From the NCBI RefSeq assembly GCF_900116555.1, contig NZ_FPAT01000011.1, positions 1 through 64,000 of the forward strand: a stretch of 64,000 nucleotides of DNA, read 5' to 3'. How positions within the stretch are numbered: the stretch's first letter is position 1; every line of letters starts with the position of its first letter. Position numbers and translations under genes: made by a program. Shown here piece by piece: positions 45,059-53,422 of this stretch. The notes under the pieces are model-generated. The model made no database searches and was not told where the DNA came from. It worked only from the letters and a program-made list of their open reading frames with translations. Source of the DNA: Actinopolyspora lacussalsi subsp. righensis (GTDB lineage: Bacteria; Actinomycetota; Actinomycetes; Mycobacteriales; Pseudonocardiaceae).

Positions 45059-45307
45059 TCATTCTTCCTCCGCAGTGCTCCCGGCGCTCGACTGCTCGGC
45101 GATCAGGAGTTCCGTGCAGTCCGAACAGGTAGGGGACTGGAACCAGTCCAGCTCGCTGGGTTTCGCCATCGGGTACTGAAACCCGCACACCGACGTATCG
45201 GCCGGTCGGCCGTCCCAGTGTTTGCCCCGGAAGGCGTGCCGGTGCCATTTGAACCCGGTTCGATCCGGTACGGGCAGCCAGTAGTGCTGTCGCTCGGTGG
45301 TTTCCAT
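45059..45307 (-). CDS. Small Cys-rich (zinc-ribbon-like) protein
   Basis: The 82-residue protein starts at ATG 45307, with AAGGGAGA 6-9 nt upstream. It has HYWLPVPDRTGFKWHRHAF, then SVCGFQYPMAKPSELDWFQSPTCSDC with CG and CxxC (quoted as SVCGFQYPM and SPTCSDC), and an acidic tail. The layout (His-x-Trp start, CG, ...W...CxxC) matches the 73-residue protein at 61233-61454, so the two are paralogues. A zinc-ribbon is inferred from the cysteine spacing. Function unknown. It is divergent from the XRE gene at 45434. Confidence 0.65.
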   Translation of the reverse strand: METTERQHYWLPVPDRTGFKWHRHAFRGKHWDGRPADTSVCGFQYPMAKPSELDWFQSPTCSDCTELLIAEQSSAGSTAEEE

Positions 45308-45433
45308 CGATTTCTCTCCCTTATTGCCTCGATCAGGTGGGTACTCCACCGAATTCGGGGGTTACCCGACGAAGTGCCCTACCGCTATCGTCGTCAGTAC
45401 TGATCACTATGTGAAGCGGTTAGGTGTCTGCAC

Positions 45434-46132
45434 GTGTCTGCAATTGAGGACGTAGGGCCGCTCATGCGAACGGCTAGGCTGGATGCTGGCCTATCCCTGT
45501 CCCGGATGGCTGAGCTGACGCACTTCTCGAAGCCCTACCTCGGGCAAGTCGAGACCGGGGCACGTACGGCAACGATGGACGTAGTAGACGCCTATGAGCG
45601 CGTGTTAGGGGCCGGTATGTGGCGTAAGGAGATCACTCACCCAGGACTAGCCAGGATCAAGGGAGAACAGCGGCTTTCCGCTCTCGTTCAGTCGATTCGT
45701 TCGGGTAGTCCGGACGTATTCAGCAAGCGCCCTACGGCTCACGCCACGGATGTAGCGGTCGGAACCCGGATGGACCCTGACGGTATCCGGCAGTTCCGTC
45801 AGTGGATGACCGAAGGCGAGACGGCAACGCTGCGGACGAACTCCCTCAGCGTGTTGGCCAAGCTTCCCGGTCGTGATAACGCGGAATTGGTCGTTCAGGT
45901 ACTCGAAGAGGACCCGAAGGTTCGGCGGTTGTGCCTCGCCTCGGACATTTCCCGGTTGACTCAGGTGGATTGGAAGACAGCTCTACGGGTAGCCGATGAC
46001 CTTCCGTCGCACCCGGATCCGAGGAAGCTCGCGCGGAAGGCAGCGAAGGAAGCCGTGGACCCGAAGGACACAGAGAGTCGTTGGTGCGGTTCGTACATGC
46101 TGCGGCACCTTGCCCCGGTGGTAGGCCGCTGA
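45434..46132 (+). CDS. XRE-family regulator
   Basis: The 232-residue protein has an N-terminal helix-turn-helix: LMRTARLDAGLSLSRMAELTHFSKPYLGQVETGAR (about residues 9-43), quoted as SLSRMAELTHFSKPYLG. The rest has no DUF5753 signature; it contains TRMDPDGIRQFRQWM, SVLAKLPGRDNAELVVQVLEEDPKVR, quoted as LAKLPGRDNAELVVQ, and a W-rich end with ESRWCGSYMLRHLAP. The long C-terminal part recalls HEAT-like or regulatory modules seen in actinomycete XRE proteins, but I cannot name it. It lacks a DUF397 partner. GTG start. The repeat GTGTCTGCA occurs twice around the start. Confidence 0.8.
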   Translation: MSAIEDVGPLMRTARLDAGLSLSRMAELTHFSKPYLGQVETGARTATMDVVDAYERVLGAGMWRKEITHPGLARIKGEQRLSALVQSIRSGSPDVFSKRPTAHATDVAVGTRMDPDGIRQFRQWMTEGETATLRTNSLSVLAKLPGRDNAELVVQVLEEDPKVRRLCLASDISRLTQVDWKTALRVADDLPSHPDPRKLARKAAKEAVDPKDTESRWCGSYMLRHLAPVVGR

Positions 46133-46204
46133 ATTCTTGCAACAGCTCTCGAAGAGCTACGAGTTAGCCACAGACGGCCGATTTGAACCTTCGGTGGATA
46201 CGAA

Positions 46205-46232
46205 TCAACCCCCGGCCGAAACCGGGGGTTGA
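46205..46232 (+). terminator. Terminator after the XRE gene
   Basis: Perfect 11-bp arms around TCAACCCCCGG (46205-46215) and CCGGGGGTTGA (46222-46232) with a CCGAAA loop. Confidence 0.75.
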
Positions 46233-46576
46233 CCGTGCTACATTCCAAACTGCCAAGGATGAAATTAGCAGGGCTGAGTGTACGCCAGGAAGTCACTCCC
46301 GCTCCAGCCGCCCCGGCAAGCTGTGAGGTACGGACAGAGACCGGGCCGACGTTCACAGCGCCGAGTATCCCCGTTAGATGGGGTGAAGTCCGCGCGTCAG
46401 GCAACGCACGATCTAGGCGAACCCGGCCGTGTACTTGGTAAGCCCTGACGCTCATGCTCGGGCACTCCGCCCATCACCGTGGCTCTGCCCGTAACCCCCG
46501 GCTCGGCGCGGGTGTAACACCCCGCGCGGGGTGAAGCTCCGAAGTCACAATTCCGGTATACCGAGAAGCTTCACCT

Positions 46577-46631
46577 CCCCCTCGATCCGGGAGAACTGTG
46601 TCGAACACGCGACGTACCCGGATCAGGGGGG
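46577..46631. other. Long stem-loop of unknown role
   Basis: CCCCCTCGATCCGGG (46577-46591) pairs with CCCGGATCAGGGGGG (46617-46631) with one bulged base; 25-nt loop. It is far from either gene end, so it may be a structured RNA or a second terminator. Confidence 0.35.
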
Positions 46632-46890
46632 GCTCGCAGCCTTACGGGTCCACGCGGTACCCGAGCCCCCGCCAAAACCGACCCGCGGTCCCGGTGGCTT
46701 CAAAACCTCACGGCGAAAACGGACGGCGACCCGGCACCGGGGTCACCAAAGGCTGTCGGGGGTTGCCGTTCAAAGTAAGGCCGAACCGAGCGACACGAAC
46801 GAGCGCGGGGTGTACGAACCCGGATTCCATCACCGGGTGTTCTGGACCCGTTCCGTGCTCTGGCCCTGCTCCCACGAATCGCCCACGGGT

Positions 46891-46922
46891 CTCCGGGCGC
46901 TCCCCGAGGAAAGCGCCCGGAG
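46891..46922 (-). terminator. Terminator after the CBS membrane protein genes
   Basis: Perfect 11-bp arms (46891-46901 and 46912-46922), 10-nt loop, beginning 6 nt past the minus-strand stop at 46928. Confidence 0.75.
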
Positions 46923-46927
46923 CCTGG

Positions 46928-47968
46928 TCAGGCCACGTGGGTGCCGTCGCGGACGGTGCCGACGTACTCCTCGACGAGGTCCTCCAGCGCCACCACGCCG
47001 AGCGGTTTCCCGCCGTCGTCGATGGCGGTGGCCAGATGACTGCCGGTTCGGCGCAGCGCCGTCAGCGCGTCGTCCAGCCTCGCCCGTGCCCGCACGGTGG
47101 GCAGCGTGCGGATCCGCGAGCTCGGGACCAAGGTGCGCGGAGAACTTCCCGCCTGGTCCAGCACGTCCTTGACGTGCAGGTACCCCACGAGCTTGCCGCG
47201 CTCGCCGCGAACGGGGAAACGGGAGAAGCCCGTGGACGAGACGGCGTTCTCCACGTCCGTCAGCGTGGGGTCGCCGGGCAGCGTGGTCAGGTCGTGCAGC
47301 GGAACGAGGACGTCACCGACGGTGCTTTCCACCGAGGAGAGCGTTTGGGCCAGCCTGCGGTGCTCGGACTGGTCCAGCAGCCCCTCGCGTCGGGACTCCA
47401 CCAACAGCTCCGCCAGCTCGGAGGAGGTGTAGGCGGTCTCCAGGTCTTCCTTGGGCTGTATCCGAAGCACACGCAGCACCAGGTTGGCCAGCATGTTGAA
47501 CAGCGCGATCAACGGCCGGGCAACCTTGACGAAGCCCACCAGGGCGGGAACCAGCCACAGCGCCAACCGTTCCGGATCGGCGATCGCGAGGTTCTTCGGA
47601 ACCATCTCGCCGACCAGCACGTGCAGCACGACCACGAGCGCGAGCGCGATCGCGAAGGAGACCGCGTGTATCAGCACCGAGGGCACCGGAATCGGGCCCA
47701 GCAGCCGGTCGAGCTGGTGTGCCACGGCCGGCTCGCCCAACCTGCCCAGTCCCAGCGAGCAGAGCGTGATGCCGAGCTGGGCGCTGGTCAACATCAGCGA
47801 GCCTTCCTGGCTGGCTCTGATGACGGTGTTCGCCCGTTGTATTCCCTGCTCGCGAAGTGCTTCCAAGCGGTCCCTGCGCGAGGAGAGCAGGGAGAACTCC
47901 GCTCCCACGAACAGCGCGTTGAGCAGCAGGAGCAGCACGGTGAGTCCGATGGCCGTGCCGTCGCTCAT
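46928..47968 (-). CDS. CNNM/CorC-type (hemolysin-family) CBS membrane protein
   Basis: The 346-residue protein has an N-terminal DUF21 membrane domain (about 1-180) with LLLLLNALFVGAEFSLLSSRR, quoted as LNALFVGAEFSLLSS, SLMLTSAQLGITLCSLGLG, and LVGEMVPKNLAI, then a CBS pair (about 200-340): STGFSRFPVRGE, GYLHVKDVLD, and GVVALEDLVEEYVG. Such proteins are linked to magnesium or cobalt efflux or to membrane stress; the name hemolysin is historical. It lacks a CorC_HlyC C-terminal domain, unlike its partner. ATG overlaps the partner's stop (ATGA). In mycobacteria two similar genes sit together in the same general region as gcvB and garA. Confidence 0.87.
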   Translation of the reverse strand: MSDGTAIGLTVLLLLLNALFVGAEFSLLSSRRDRLEALREQGIQRANTVIRASQEGSLMLTSAQLGITLCSLGLGRLGEPAVAHQLDRLLGPIPVPSVLIHAVSFAIALALVVVLHVLVGEMVPKNLAIADPERLALWLVPALVGFVKVARPLIALFNMLANLVLRVLRIQPKEDLETAYTSSELAELLVESRREGLLDQSEHRRLAQTLSSVESTVGDVLVPLHDLTTLPGDPTLTDVENAVSSTGFSRFPVRGERGKLVGYLHVKDVLDQAGSSPRTLVPSSRIRTLPTVRARARLDDALTALRRTGSHLATAIDDGGKPLGVVALEDLVEEYVGTVRDGTHVA

Positions 47969-49335
47969 CGTGACACCTCCCGTTGCGGTTCTGCGTTCGA
48001 GGACGGCTGTCTGGAGCCGAGGTCAGGGGAACGATGCTGCAGCCGCAGTTCGGCGATGCGGTGCCGGTCCATGCCGGTGACCGTCAGGGTCCAGTCGTCC
48101 TGCTGGATCCGGTCGCCCGGTGTGGGGATGCGGCCCAGCCGGTACAGCACGAAACCCGCCACCGTCTCGTAGTCACCTTCCGGCATGGTGAAGCCGGTGG
48201 CCTCTTCGAGTTCGTCCGACCGCAGCAGTCCGGAGATGTTCCAACTGGAACCTCCGGTGCGTCGCACGGCGGACACTTCACGTCGGTCGTGCTCGTCGCG
48301 TACGTCACCGATGATCTCCTCGACGACGTCCTCCAGGCTCACGATTCCCGCCGTGCCGCCGTACTCGTCGACCACCAGCGCCATCTGCAATCCGGAACCG
48401 CGCAGCCGCTCCAGCAGCGCGTCACCGTCCAGGCTCTCCGGCACCGTGGGCACCGGTCGTGTCAGCGAACCCACCGAGGTTCCGGCGCGCTCTTCCAGCG
48501 GCACCCCGAAAGCCTGTTTGACGTGTACGACACCGTGTACCTCGTCGAGGTCGTCGCCGTGTACCGGAAACCGGGAGAAGCCGGTTCGTCGTGCGGTGTC
48601 GATCAGTTCGAGCACGCTGTCCCGCGCCTCCAGTGACTCGACCCGCACCCGAGGGGTCATCAGTTCCTGGGCCGTACGTTCCCCGAACCGCAGCGAGCGG
48701 TCCATCAGCTCGGCAGTGGCCTCGTCGAGCGTGCCGTGCTCGGCGCTGGAGCGCACGATCGAACCGAGTTCGTCGGGGGAGCGGGCCGAACGCAGTTCCT
48801 CCTGCGGCTCGACGCCGAACTTCCGGATCACCCAGTTGGCGCTGTTGTTCATACTGTTGATCAACAGGCTGAACACCCGGGAGAACGTGGCGTGGTAACC
48901 CGAGACCGCCCGGGCGGTGGGCAGTGGTCGTGCGATCGCGAGGTTCTTCGGAACCATCTCGCCGAAAACCATCGACAGCGTGGTCGCCAGAAAGATCGCG
49001 AGCACGAGGGCCAGGGGAACGGCCACACCCATCGGTATCCCGATCGCGGTGATGACCGGGCGTAGCAGGTCACCGATCAGTGGCTCTGCCACATAACCGG
49101 TCACCAGGGTGGTCAGCGTGATCGCCACCTGTGCGCCGGAAAGCTGGAACGAGAGTGTGCTGTGCGCACGGCGTACCGATCTGGAACGCCGATCGCCGAC
49201 CTCGGCGACATGGGTGTCGATGGTGCTGCGTTCCAGGGTGGTCAGCGAGAACTCGGCGGCCACGGCCAGCGCCGTGCCCAACGTGAGCATCCCGACGAAC
49301 AACAGCCCCAGGATCGCGAGTAAAACGTCCATCAT
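47965..49335 (-). CDS. CNNM/CorC-type CBS membrane protein with CorC_HlyC domain
   Basis: The 456-residue protein has a DUF21 domain (about 1-195: LAVAAEFSLTTLERSTI, QLSGAQVAITLTTLVTGYV, VFGEMVPKNLAIARP), CBS repeats (about 220-345: TPRVRVESLEARD, RRTGFSRFPVHGDD, VVDEYGGTAGIVSLEDVVEEIIGD, quoted in part), and a C-terminal CorC_HlyC ligand domain (GDYETVAGFVLYRLGRIP). Together these suggest a divalent-cation transport or regulation role. First gene of the pair; the second begins within its stop. Start ATG 49335, with another ATG one codon later. Confidence 0.88.
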   Translation of the reverse strand: MMDVLLAILGLLFVGMLTLGTALAVAAEFSLTTLERSTIDTHVAEVGDRRSRSVRRAHSTLSFQLSGAQVAITLTTLVTGYVAEPLIGDLLRPVITAIGIPMGVAVPLALVLAIFLATTLSMVFGEMVPKNLAIARPLPTARAVSGYHATFSRVFSLLINSMNNSANWVIRKFGVEPQEELRSARSPDELGSIVRSSAEHGTLDEATAELMDRSLRFGERTAQELMTPRVRVESLEARDSVLELIDTARRTGFSRFPVHGDDLDEVHGVVHVKQAFGVPLEERAGTSVGSLTRPVPTVPESLDGDALLERLRGSGLQMALVVDEYGGTAGIVSLEDVVEEIIGDVRDEHDRREVSAVRRTGGSSWNISGLLRSDELEEATGFTMPEGDYETVAGFVLYRLGRIPTPGDRIQQDDWTLTVTGMDRHRIAELRLQHRSPDLGSRQPSSNAEPQREVSR

Positions 49336-49639
49336 CCACCGCCCCGCGACTGGCTGTTACGGCGCCGCAGCCGATGGTGAGTAGCAAAGCAGCCGGGTCT
49401 TCGACCCGGCCCGGTACTGCCGTCGGTCGAGTGTGCCTCGGGCACTGACGCTGTCACTCCTTTTGCGTCGTGTCGTGATCGTCGACTACCGGGGCCGCGT
49501 TCTCCCAGCGGAGGCGGTGCTCCCGGTTTCGGTGCGTACATCCTACCGTGCGGGAAGCCGTGATGGCTTCCACTGTGGCGCGGATATCCCAACCGGGGCC
49601 CGTTCCCACCGTTTCCGGTGTGGCATCAGCCGCGGACTC
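49336..49639. other. Intergenic region (304 nt)
   Basis: Upstream of the CBS protein pair and downstream of the isomerase-like gene, both on the minus strand. A small hairpin, CCGGGTC-TTC-GACCCGG, at 49393-49409 is the only structure seen. Confidence 0.45.
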
Positions 49640-50200
49640 TCAGGGTTGCCTGCCCAGCATCGCCAACAGACGGCTCTGCGGGGCCGCCGAGACGCTCACG
49701 GGTTTCGCCGGTGCGAAGAGTCCGGAATCGGCGAGCGCCGCCAAGTGCGGTTCGAACACCGTGCGCACGGCTTCGACCAGTTCCGGGTCGAGCCCGGTGT
49801 CGGCTCCGATGCCCTTCGCGAGGTCCCAGGCGTGTACCGCGAGGTCCATCGTCATCTGCCAGCCGTAGTCCTCGACGGGGATCTTTCCGCCGGTGACGTG
49901 TACCCGGCCGGACAGCTTCGCGTTGTCCCAGGCCGCTCGTGCCGCGGAACTGGCCCTGTCCCATGCCGCTTGCGGGTCCTCGCCCACCAGGTCACCGTCG
50001 AACCGGTCGCCGACCTGTTCCAGCGTGTGTCCCTCCAGCAGCCAGGGCGCCCACAGCTGCTCGCTGACCAGATGGTTGAGCAGATCGCGTACTCGCCATT
50101 CGCCGCACGGGGTCGCGTTGTCCAGTTGATCGATTCCGGTGCGACGAACACGGTTGTCGAATTCGCGCATCGCCGCCCGGTGCGCGGGCAACAGTTCCAT
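49640..50200 (-). CDS. TIGR03086-family protein (mycothiol-dependent maleylpyruvate isomerase-like, DinB fold)
   Basis: The 186-residue protein shows the family pattern: MELLPAHRAAMREFDNRVR, DNATPCGEWRVRDLLNHLV near residue 32 with a metal-binding His, WDRASSAARAAWDN, a second part GKIPVEDYGWQMTMDLAVHAWDLAKGIG (quoted in part as MTMDLAVHAWDLAKG) with another His near 130, and PQSRLLAMLGRQP at the end. Such DinB-fold proteins bind a metal and often use mycothiol. ATG 50200 has GGAGCGGAG upstream; the frame before it is not similar. Its substrate is unknown. Confidence 0.78.
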   Translation of the reverse strand: MELLPAHRAAMREFDNRVRRTGIDQLDNATPCGEWRVRDLLNHLVSEQLWAPWLLEGHTLEQVGDRFDGDLVGEDPQAAWDRASSAARAAWDNAKLSGRVHVTGGKIPVEDYGWQMTMDLAVHAWDLAKGIGADTGLDPELVEAVRTVFEPHLAALADSGLFAPAKPVSVSAAPQSRLLAMLGRQP

Positions 50201-50645
50201 CTCCGCTCCATGGCTCTGCGTCGTCCAGGGTGCCGCTGATATGCGATTCGAAGGCTCGCACAATGGTCCTCGGGGTGCGAAGTCGGGACAGCGTGGGTCG
50301 ACCGGGGCCCGGCGTTCCGTGTCTCCCGCGCGCGGGACCGCGGGCCGCCGCGTCCCGCGGCGGTCGTCGAGAGCCCCGGTGAGTTCGGTCACATAGCGTG
50401 AGTATATCCGTTGCGTGGCAGTCACGGTCGGTACCGAGAGTGCGGCTCCCGGAACGTGCCACATCCCTCGCACGAACAGGGGTGGATCCCGGTTTCCCGG
50501 GATTGTCCACCTGTGAAACATCTGCTCATCCAGACGTCACACCTTTGATGGACCCGGTACTCGTGGCCTGCGAAGAAGTGCGTATCCTGCCGCAAGTTGT
50601 CAGGTGGCCACAGCCGCCTCGCCACGCGTACGAGAGGACGTGATC
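50201..50645. other. Divergent intergenic region (445 nt)
   Basis: Separates the isomerase-like gene (minus) from the peptide transporter (plus). Open frames read as low-complexity Arg-rich peptides. Both promoters should lie here; none is clear enough to name. Confidence 0.45.
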
Positions 50646-52121
50646 GTGAACACCTCCACGGTTACGAGCGAGTCGCACGGGAAAGGGTTCTTCGGACAGC
50701 CCCCCGGTTTGTCCACATTGTTCTTCGTCGAGATGTGGGAGCGCTTTTCCTACTACGGGATGCGCGCCATACTCGCTCTCTACCTCTATACGGCGGTCAC
50801 CCAGGGCGGCCTCGGCATGGCCGAGTCGATCGCCGCGTCGTTGGTGTTGACGTACGGTTCTTCGGTCTATCTGACCGGCGTCGCCGGTGGTTGGCTCGCG
50901 GACCGCGTTCTCGGCGCGCAGCGTGCCATCTTCTACGGCGGCGTGCTCATCATGCTCGGCCACATCTGCATGGCCTTCCCGGGCGGTTACTACACCCTCG
51001 GTGCGGGGCTCGCGCTGATCGTTCTCGGCACCGGTCTGCTCAAGCCCAACGTCTCCAACGTCGTCGGTGGTCTCTACTCCAAGGACGACGCGCGACGGGA
51101 CGCGGGCTTCTCCATCTTCTACACCGGAATCAACATCGGGGCCTTCGCCAGCCAACTGATCACTCCGGCTCTGGCCGCTGGGCCCGGGTTCCACTGGGGC
51201 TTCGGCGCGGCAGCCGTCGGAATGGCACTCGGCCTGGCCCAGTACGTACTCGGTCGGGGCCGTCTCGCCGGCGTGGGAAGTCAGCCGGTCAACCCGCTTC
51301 CGGCACACCGTCGCAACCAGGTTCTCGGCCGAGTGGCGCTCATCGCGGTCGCCGCGCTGTTACTGCTAGGCGGCGCGTTGGCCCTGTTCGGCGTGACCGG
51401 CCTCATCAACACCATCACCCTGGTCTCGATCCTGCTTCCCGTCGCCTACTTCCTGGTGATGTTCCGCAGCAAGCAGGTGACCAAGATGGAACGGGACCGG
51501 TTGCTTTCCTACATCCCGTTGTTCATTGCCACGGCGATCTTCTTTTTGCTCTTCGAACAACAGGCGGCAACGCTGGTCATCGTGACCGACCAGCAGACGG
51601 ACACCACGCTGTTCGGCTTCGACTTCCCAGTGGGTTGGTTCCAGTCGATCAATCCGTTGGCCATCATCGTGCTGGCACCGCTGTTCGCATGGATGTGGAC
51701 CAGACTGGGCAGTCGCCAACCGAGCACGCCGATCAAGTTCACCGGCGGACTCTTCTTCGTCGCACTCGGTTTCCTCTGGGTGGTCTTCGCCGGGCTGTTC
51801 CGCGACGAACAGGGCCTGTTGAACCCGTTGATGATCGCCTTCGTGTTCGTGCTGTTCACCGTCGGTGAGCTCATGCTCTCTCCCGTGGGTCTGTCGGCCA
51901 CCACCAAACTGGCTCCGGACGCGTTCTCCTCACAGACCATGGGGCTGTACTTTCTGGCTCCTGCGCTGGGGCAGGGAGTAGCGGCGCAGATCGCGAAGCT
52001 CTACTCGGAACAGCACCAGGACATGTACTTCGGCGGTGTGGCCCTGGCCACATTCGCTCTGGCGGTGTTGCTCGCGCTGTTGTCTCCGCGTGTCAAGCGC
52101 TACATGCACGGGGTGAACTGA
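50646..52121 (+). CDS. POT/PTR2-family proton-dependent di/tripeptide transporter
   Basis: The 491-residue membrane protein has about 12-14 membrane segments. The POT proton-coupling motif ExxERFxYYG is present as EMWERFSYYG at residues 29-38, and GLLKPNVSNVVGGLY and FSIFYTGINIGAF, hallmark segments of this family, follow near 135-165. GELMLSPVGLSATTKLAP near the C-terminus is also typical. It probably imports small peptides with protons. GTG 50646 is chosen because GAGAGG lies 8 nt upstream; other in-frame GTGs are closer or earlier. A strong hairpin follows. Confidence 0.92.
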   Translation: MNTSTVTSESHGKGFFGQPPGLSTLFFVEMWERFSYYGMRAILALYLYTAVTQGGLGMAESIAASLVLTYGSSVYLTGVAGGWLADRVLGAQRAIFYGGVLIMLGHICMAFPGGYYTLGAGLALIVLGTGLLKPNVSNVVGGLYSKDDARRDAGFSIFYTGINIGAFASQLITPALAAGPGFHWGFGAAAVGMALGLAQYVLGRGRLAGVGSQPVNPLPAHRRNQVLGRVALIAVAALLLLGGALALFGVTGLINTITLVSILLPVAYFLVMFRSKQVTKMERDRLLSYIPLFIATAIFFLLFEQQAATLVIVTDQQTDTTLFGFDFPVGWFQSINPLAIIVLAPLFAWMWTRLGSRQPSTPIKFTGGLFFVALGFLWVVFAGLFRDEQGLLNPLMIAFVFVLFTVGELMLSPVGLSATTKLAPDAFSSQTMGLYFLAPALGQGVAAQIAKLYSEQHQDMYFGGVALATFALAVLLALLSPRVKRYMHGVN

Positions 52122-52151
52122 CCGGCCCTCGCTGCCACACCCCGGTGCTTC

Positions 52152-52190
52152 CCGCGCCGCGCACCTCCTCGGAAGGGGTGCGCGGCGCGG
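52152..52190 (+). terminator. Terminator after the peptide transporter gene
   Basis: Perfect 14-bp GC-rich arms (52152-52165 and 52177-52190) with an 11-nt loop, 31 nt past the stop; no T-tract. Confidence 0.7.
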
Positions 52191-52284
52191 TTCTCGTCAC
52201 GCGCGGGTGGTTTCCTTCGCGGGGCCGTTCCGTTCCACCGACCGGTGGGATCGACCGCACTCCGTCCCGTCCGCCCCGACCGGG

Positions 52285-53361
52285 TCAGGGCAAGTCGAAT
52301 ACGTCGCCCAGCACGGTGTGCTCGGCGGTCAACCGGTGTTCGGCCGGACTGTCGTAGACCACGAACAGTTTCTCGCCGTCCGACTCCGAGACGACCGAGA
52401 TCCCCTCGGCGTGATCGTGACCGACCCCGTGGGGCAGTTCCAGTTCCACCGGCAGTTGCTCGGAACGCACCACCTCGGGAGCCTCGCTCTTCGCCGCCTC
52501 GTGCCAGCGATGCACCCGGATCGGTCCGTCGAGGTCCATGGACGGCCCCGCCAGCACGAGCAGGTCGTCACCGTGCGGGCACAGGTCTCGGATCCCCAGC
52601 CCGTCGAGGTCGAGGAAGTGCTTGCGATAGCGGGAGCCGCCGAAGCGACCCAGGGTGAGCTCACCGGCCTCCGAGCCCTCGCTCGGCGCGATCTCCAGCA
52701 GCACGGCCCAGCCCCGAAGCACCGGTCCCCGCAGCCCGAGGAACAACCCGTCGCCCTTCACGGCGACCCCCTCGACATCGAACCCGTTGTCCTTGGCGGG
52801 TATCCGCAGGAACGGGCTCAGGTGCGGATCCTCCGCCAGCGCTTCGGTCAGGCTGTCCTTGCGGCGCGCGCCGAGCACCGCGGAGCGCCTGCCGTCCGAT
52901 GCCTCCCGCACCAGTCGTGGCGGCCCGTCGCCGTCACGTTCCACGGCCAGCCTGGCCACGACGTGCCGGTTCATCTCGTCCCGCACCTTGGCCAGTCGTT
53001 TGGCGGCCTTGGTGTCGTCGTGTTTGGGTTTGATCTTCTTGCGCACCAGGCTGTGCGAGCCCACCGCCCAGAGCCAGTCCCCGTTCAGACCGAGTCCTTC
53101 GATGTCGGCCTCCTCCTCGGCGGGACCGGGCAGCGGCACGAGATCGGCGAGCCGGAAGGTTCGCTGCTCACCGTAGGAGTCCGGGTGCTCCCCCTCCGCG
53201 AGCCGCATTCGTTCCACGGTCGCGGTCTCGTCACCGGCCAACCACAGACACCCGTCGTCACCCCGGATCGCGGAGATGTTGACATGCGTTTCCGCGTCCA
53301 CCGACCCCTCGTGGAACCGCAGCGCCATACGTCGTTCGATTTCGTGGTGCATGGTCCGCAT
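52285..53361 (-). CDS. DUF3616-family protein
   Basis: The 358-residue protein is probably cytoplasmic (no signal). Its sequence is typical of DUF3616: NISAIRGDDGCLWLAGDE near the start, EADIEGLGLNGDWLWAVGSHS, KKIKPKHDDTKAAKR, DVEGVAVKGDGLFLGLRGP, and DDLLVLAGPSMDLDGP near the end. The repeated strand-rich units suggest a beta-propeller. The function of the family is unknown. Start ATG 53361; ATG 53352 is an alternative. It follows the FUSC gene on the same strand by 61 nt and may be in its operon. Confidence 0.8.
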   Translation of the reverse strand: MRTMHHEIERRMALRFHEGSVDAETHVNISAIRGDDGCLWLAGDETATVERMRLAEGEHPDSYGEQRTFRLADLVPLPGPAEEEADIEGLGLNGDWLWAVGSHSLVRKKIKPKHDDTKAAKRLAKVRDEMNRHVVARLAVERDGDGPPRLVREASDGRRSAVLGARRKDSLTEALAEDPHLSPFLRIPAKDNGFDVEGVAVKGDGLFLGLRGPVLRGWAVLLEIAPSEGSEAGELTLGRFGGSRYRKHFLDLDGLGIRDLCPHGDDLLVLAGPSMDLDGPIRVHRWHEAAKSEAPEVVRSEQLPVELELPHGVGHDHAEGISVVSESDGEKLFVVYDSPAEHRLTAEHTVLGDVFDLP

Positions 53362-53422
53362 TATGCGGCCCTCCCGGTGTTCCGCTCCGGCAGTGGGAGG
53401 CGTTCGTCCGCGAGGACACGCC

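Larger units (their letters stand above)
46133..46927. other. 795-nt gene-poor region between converging genes
   Basis: Contains three hairpins (listed separately) and no convincing gene; long plus-strand frames here are antisense continuations of the CBS-protein genes. No tRNA found. Confidence 0.5.

Noticed and set aside
45424-45442. Direct repeat GTGTCTGCA twice around the second XRE start
   Set aside because: Ten-nt spacing and overlap with the start codon make it more likely a local duplication than an operator; no symmetry.
46598-48172. Long plus-strand frame across the CBS protein genes
   Set aside because: Antisense shadow of the minus-strand DUF21/CBS genes; the product is His/Gln/Arg-rich without motifs.
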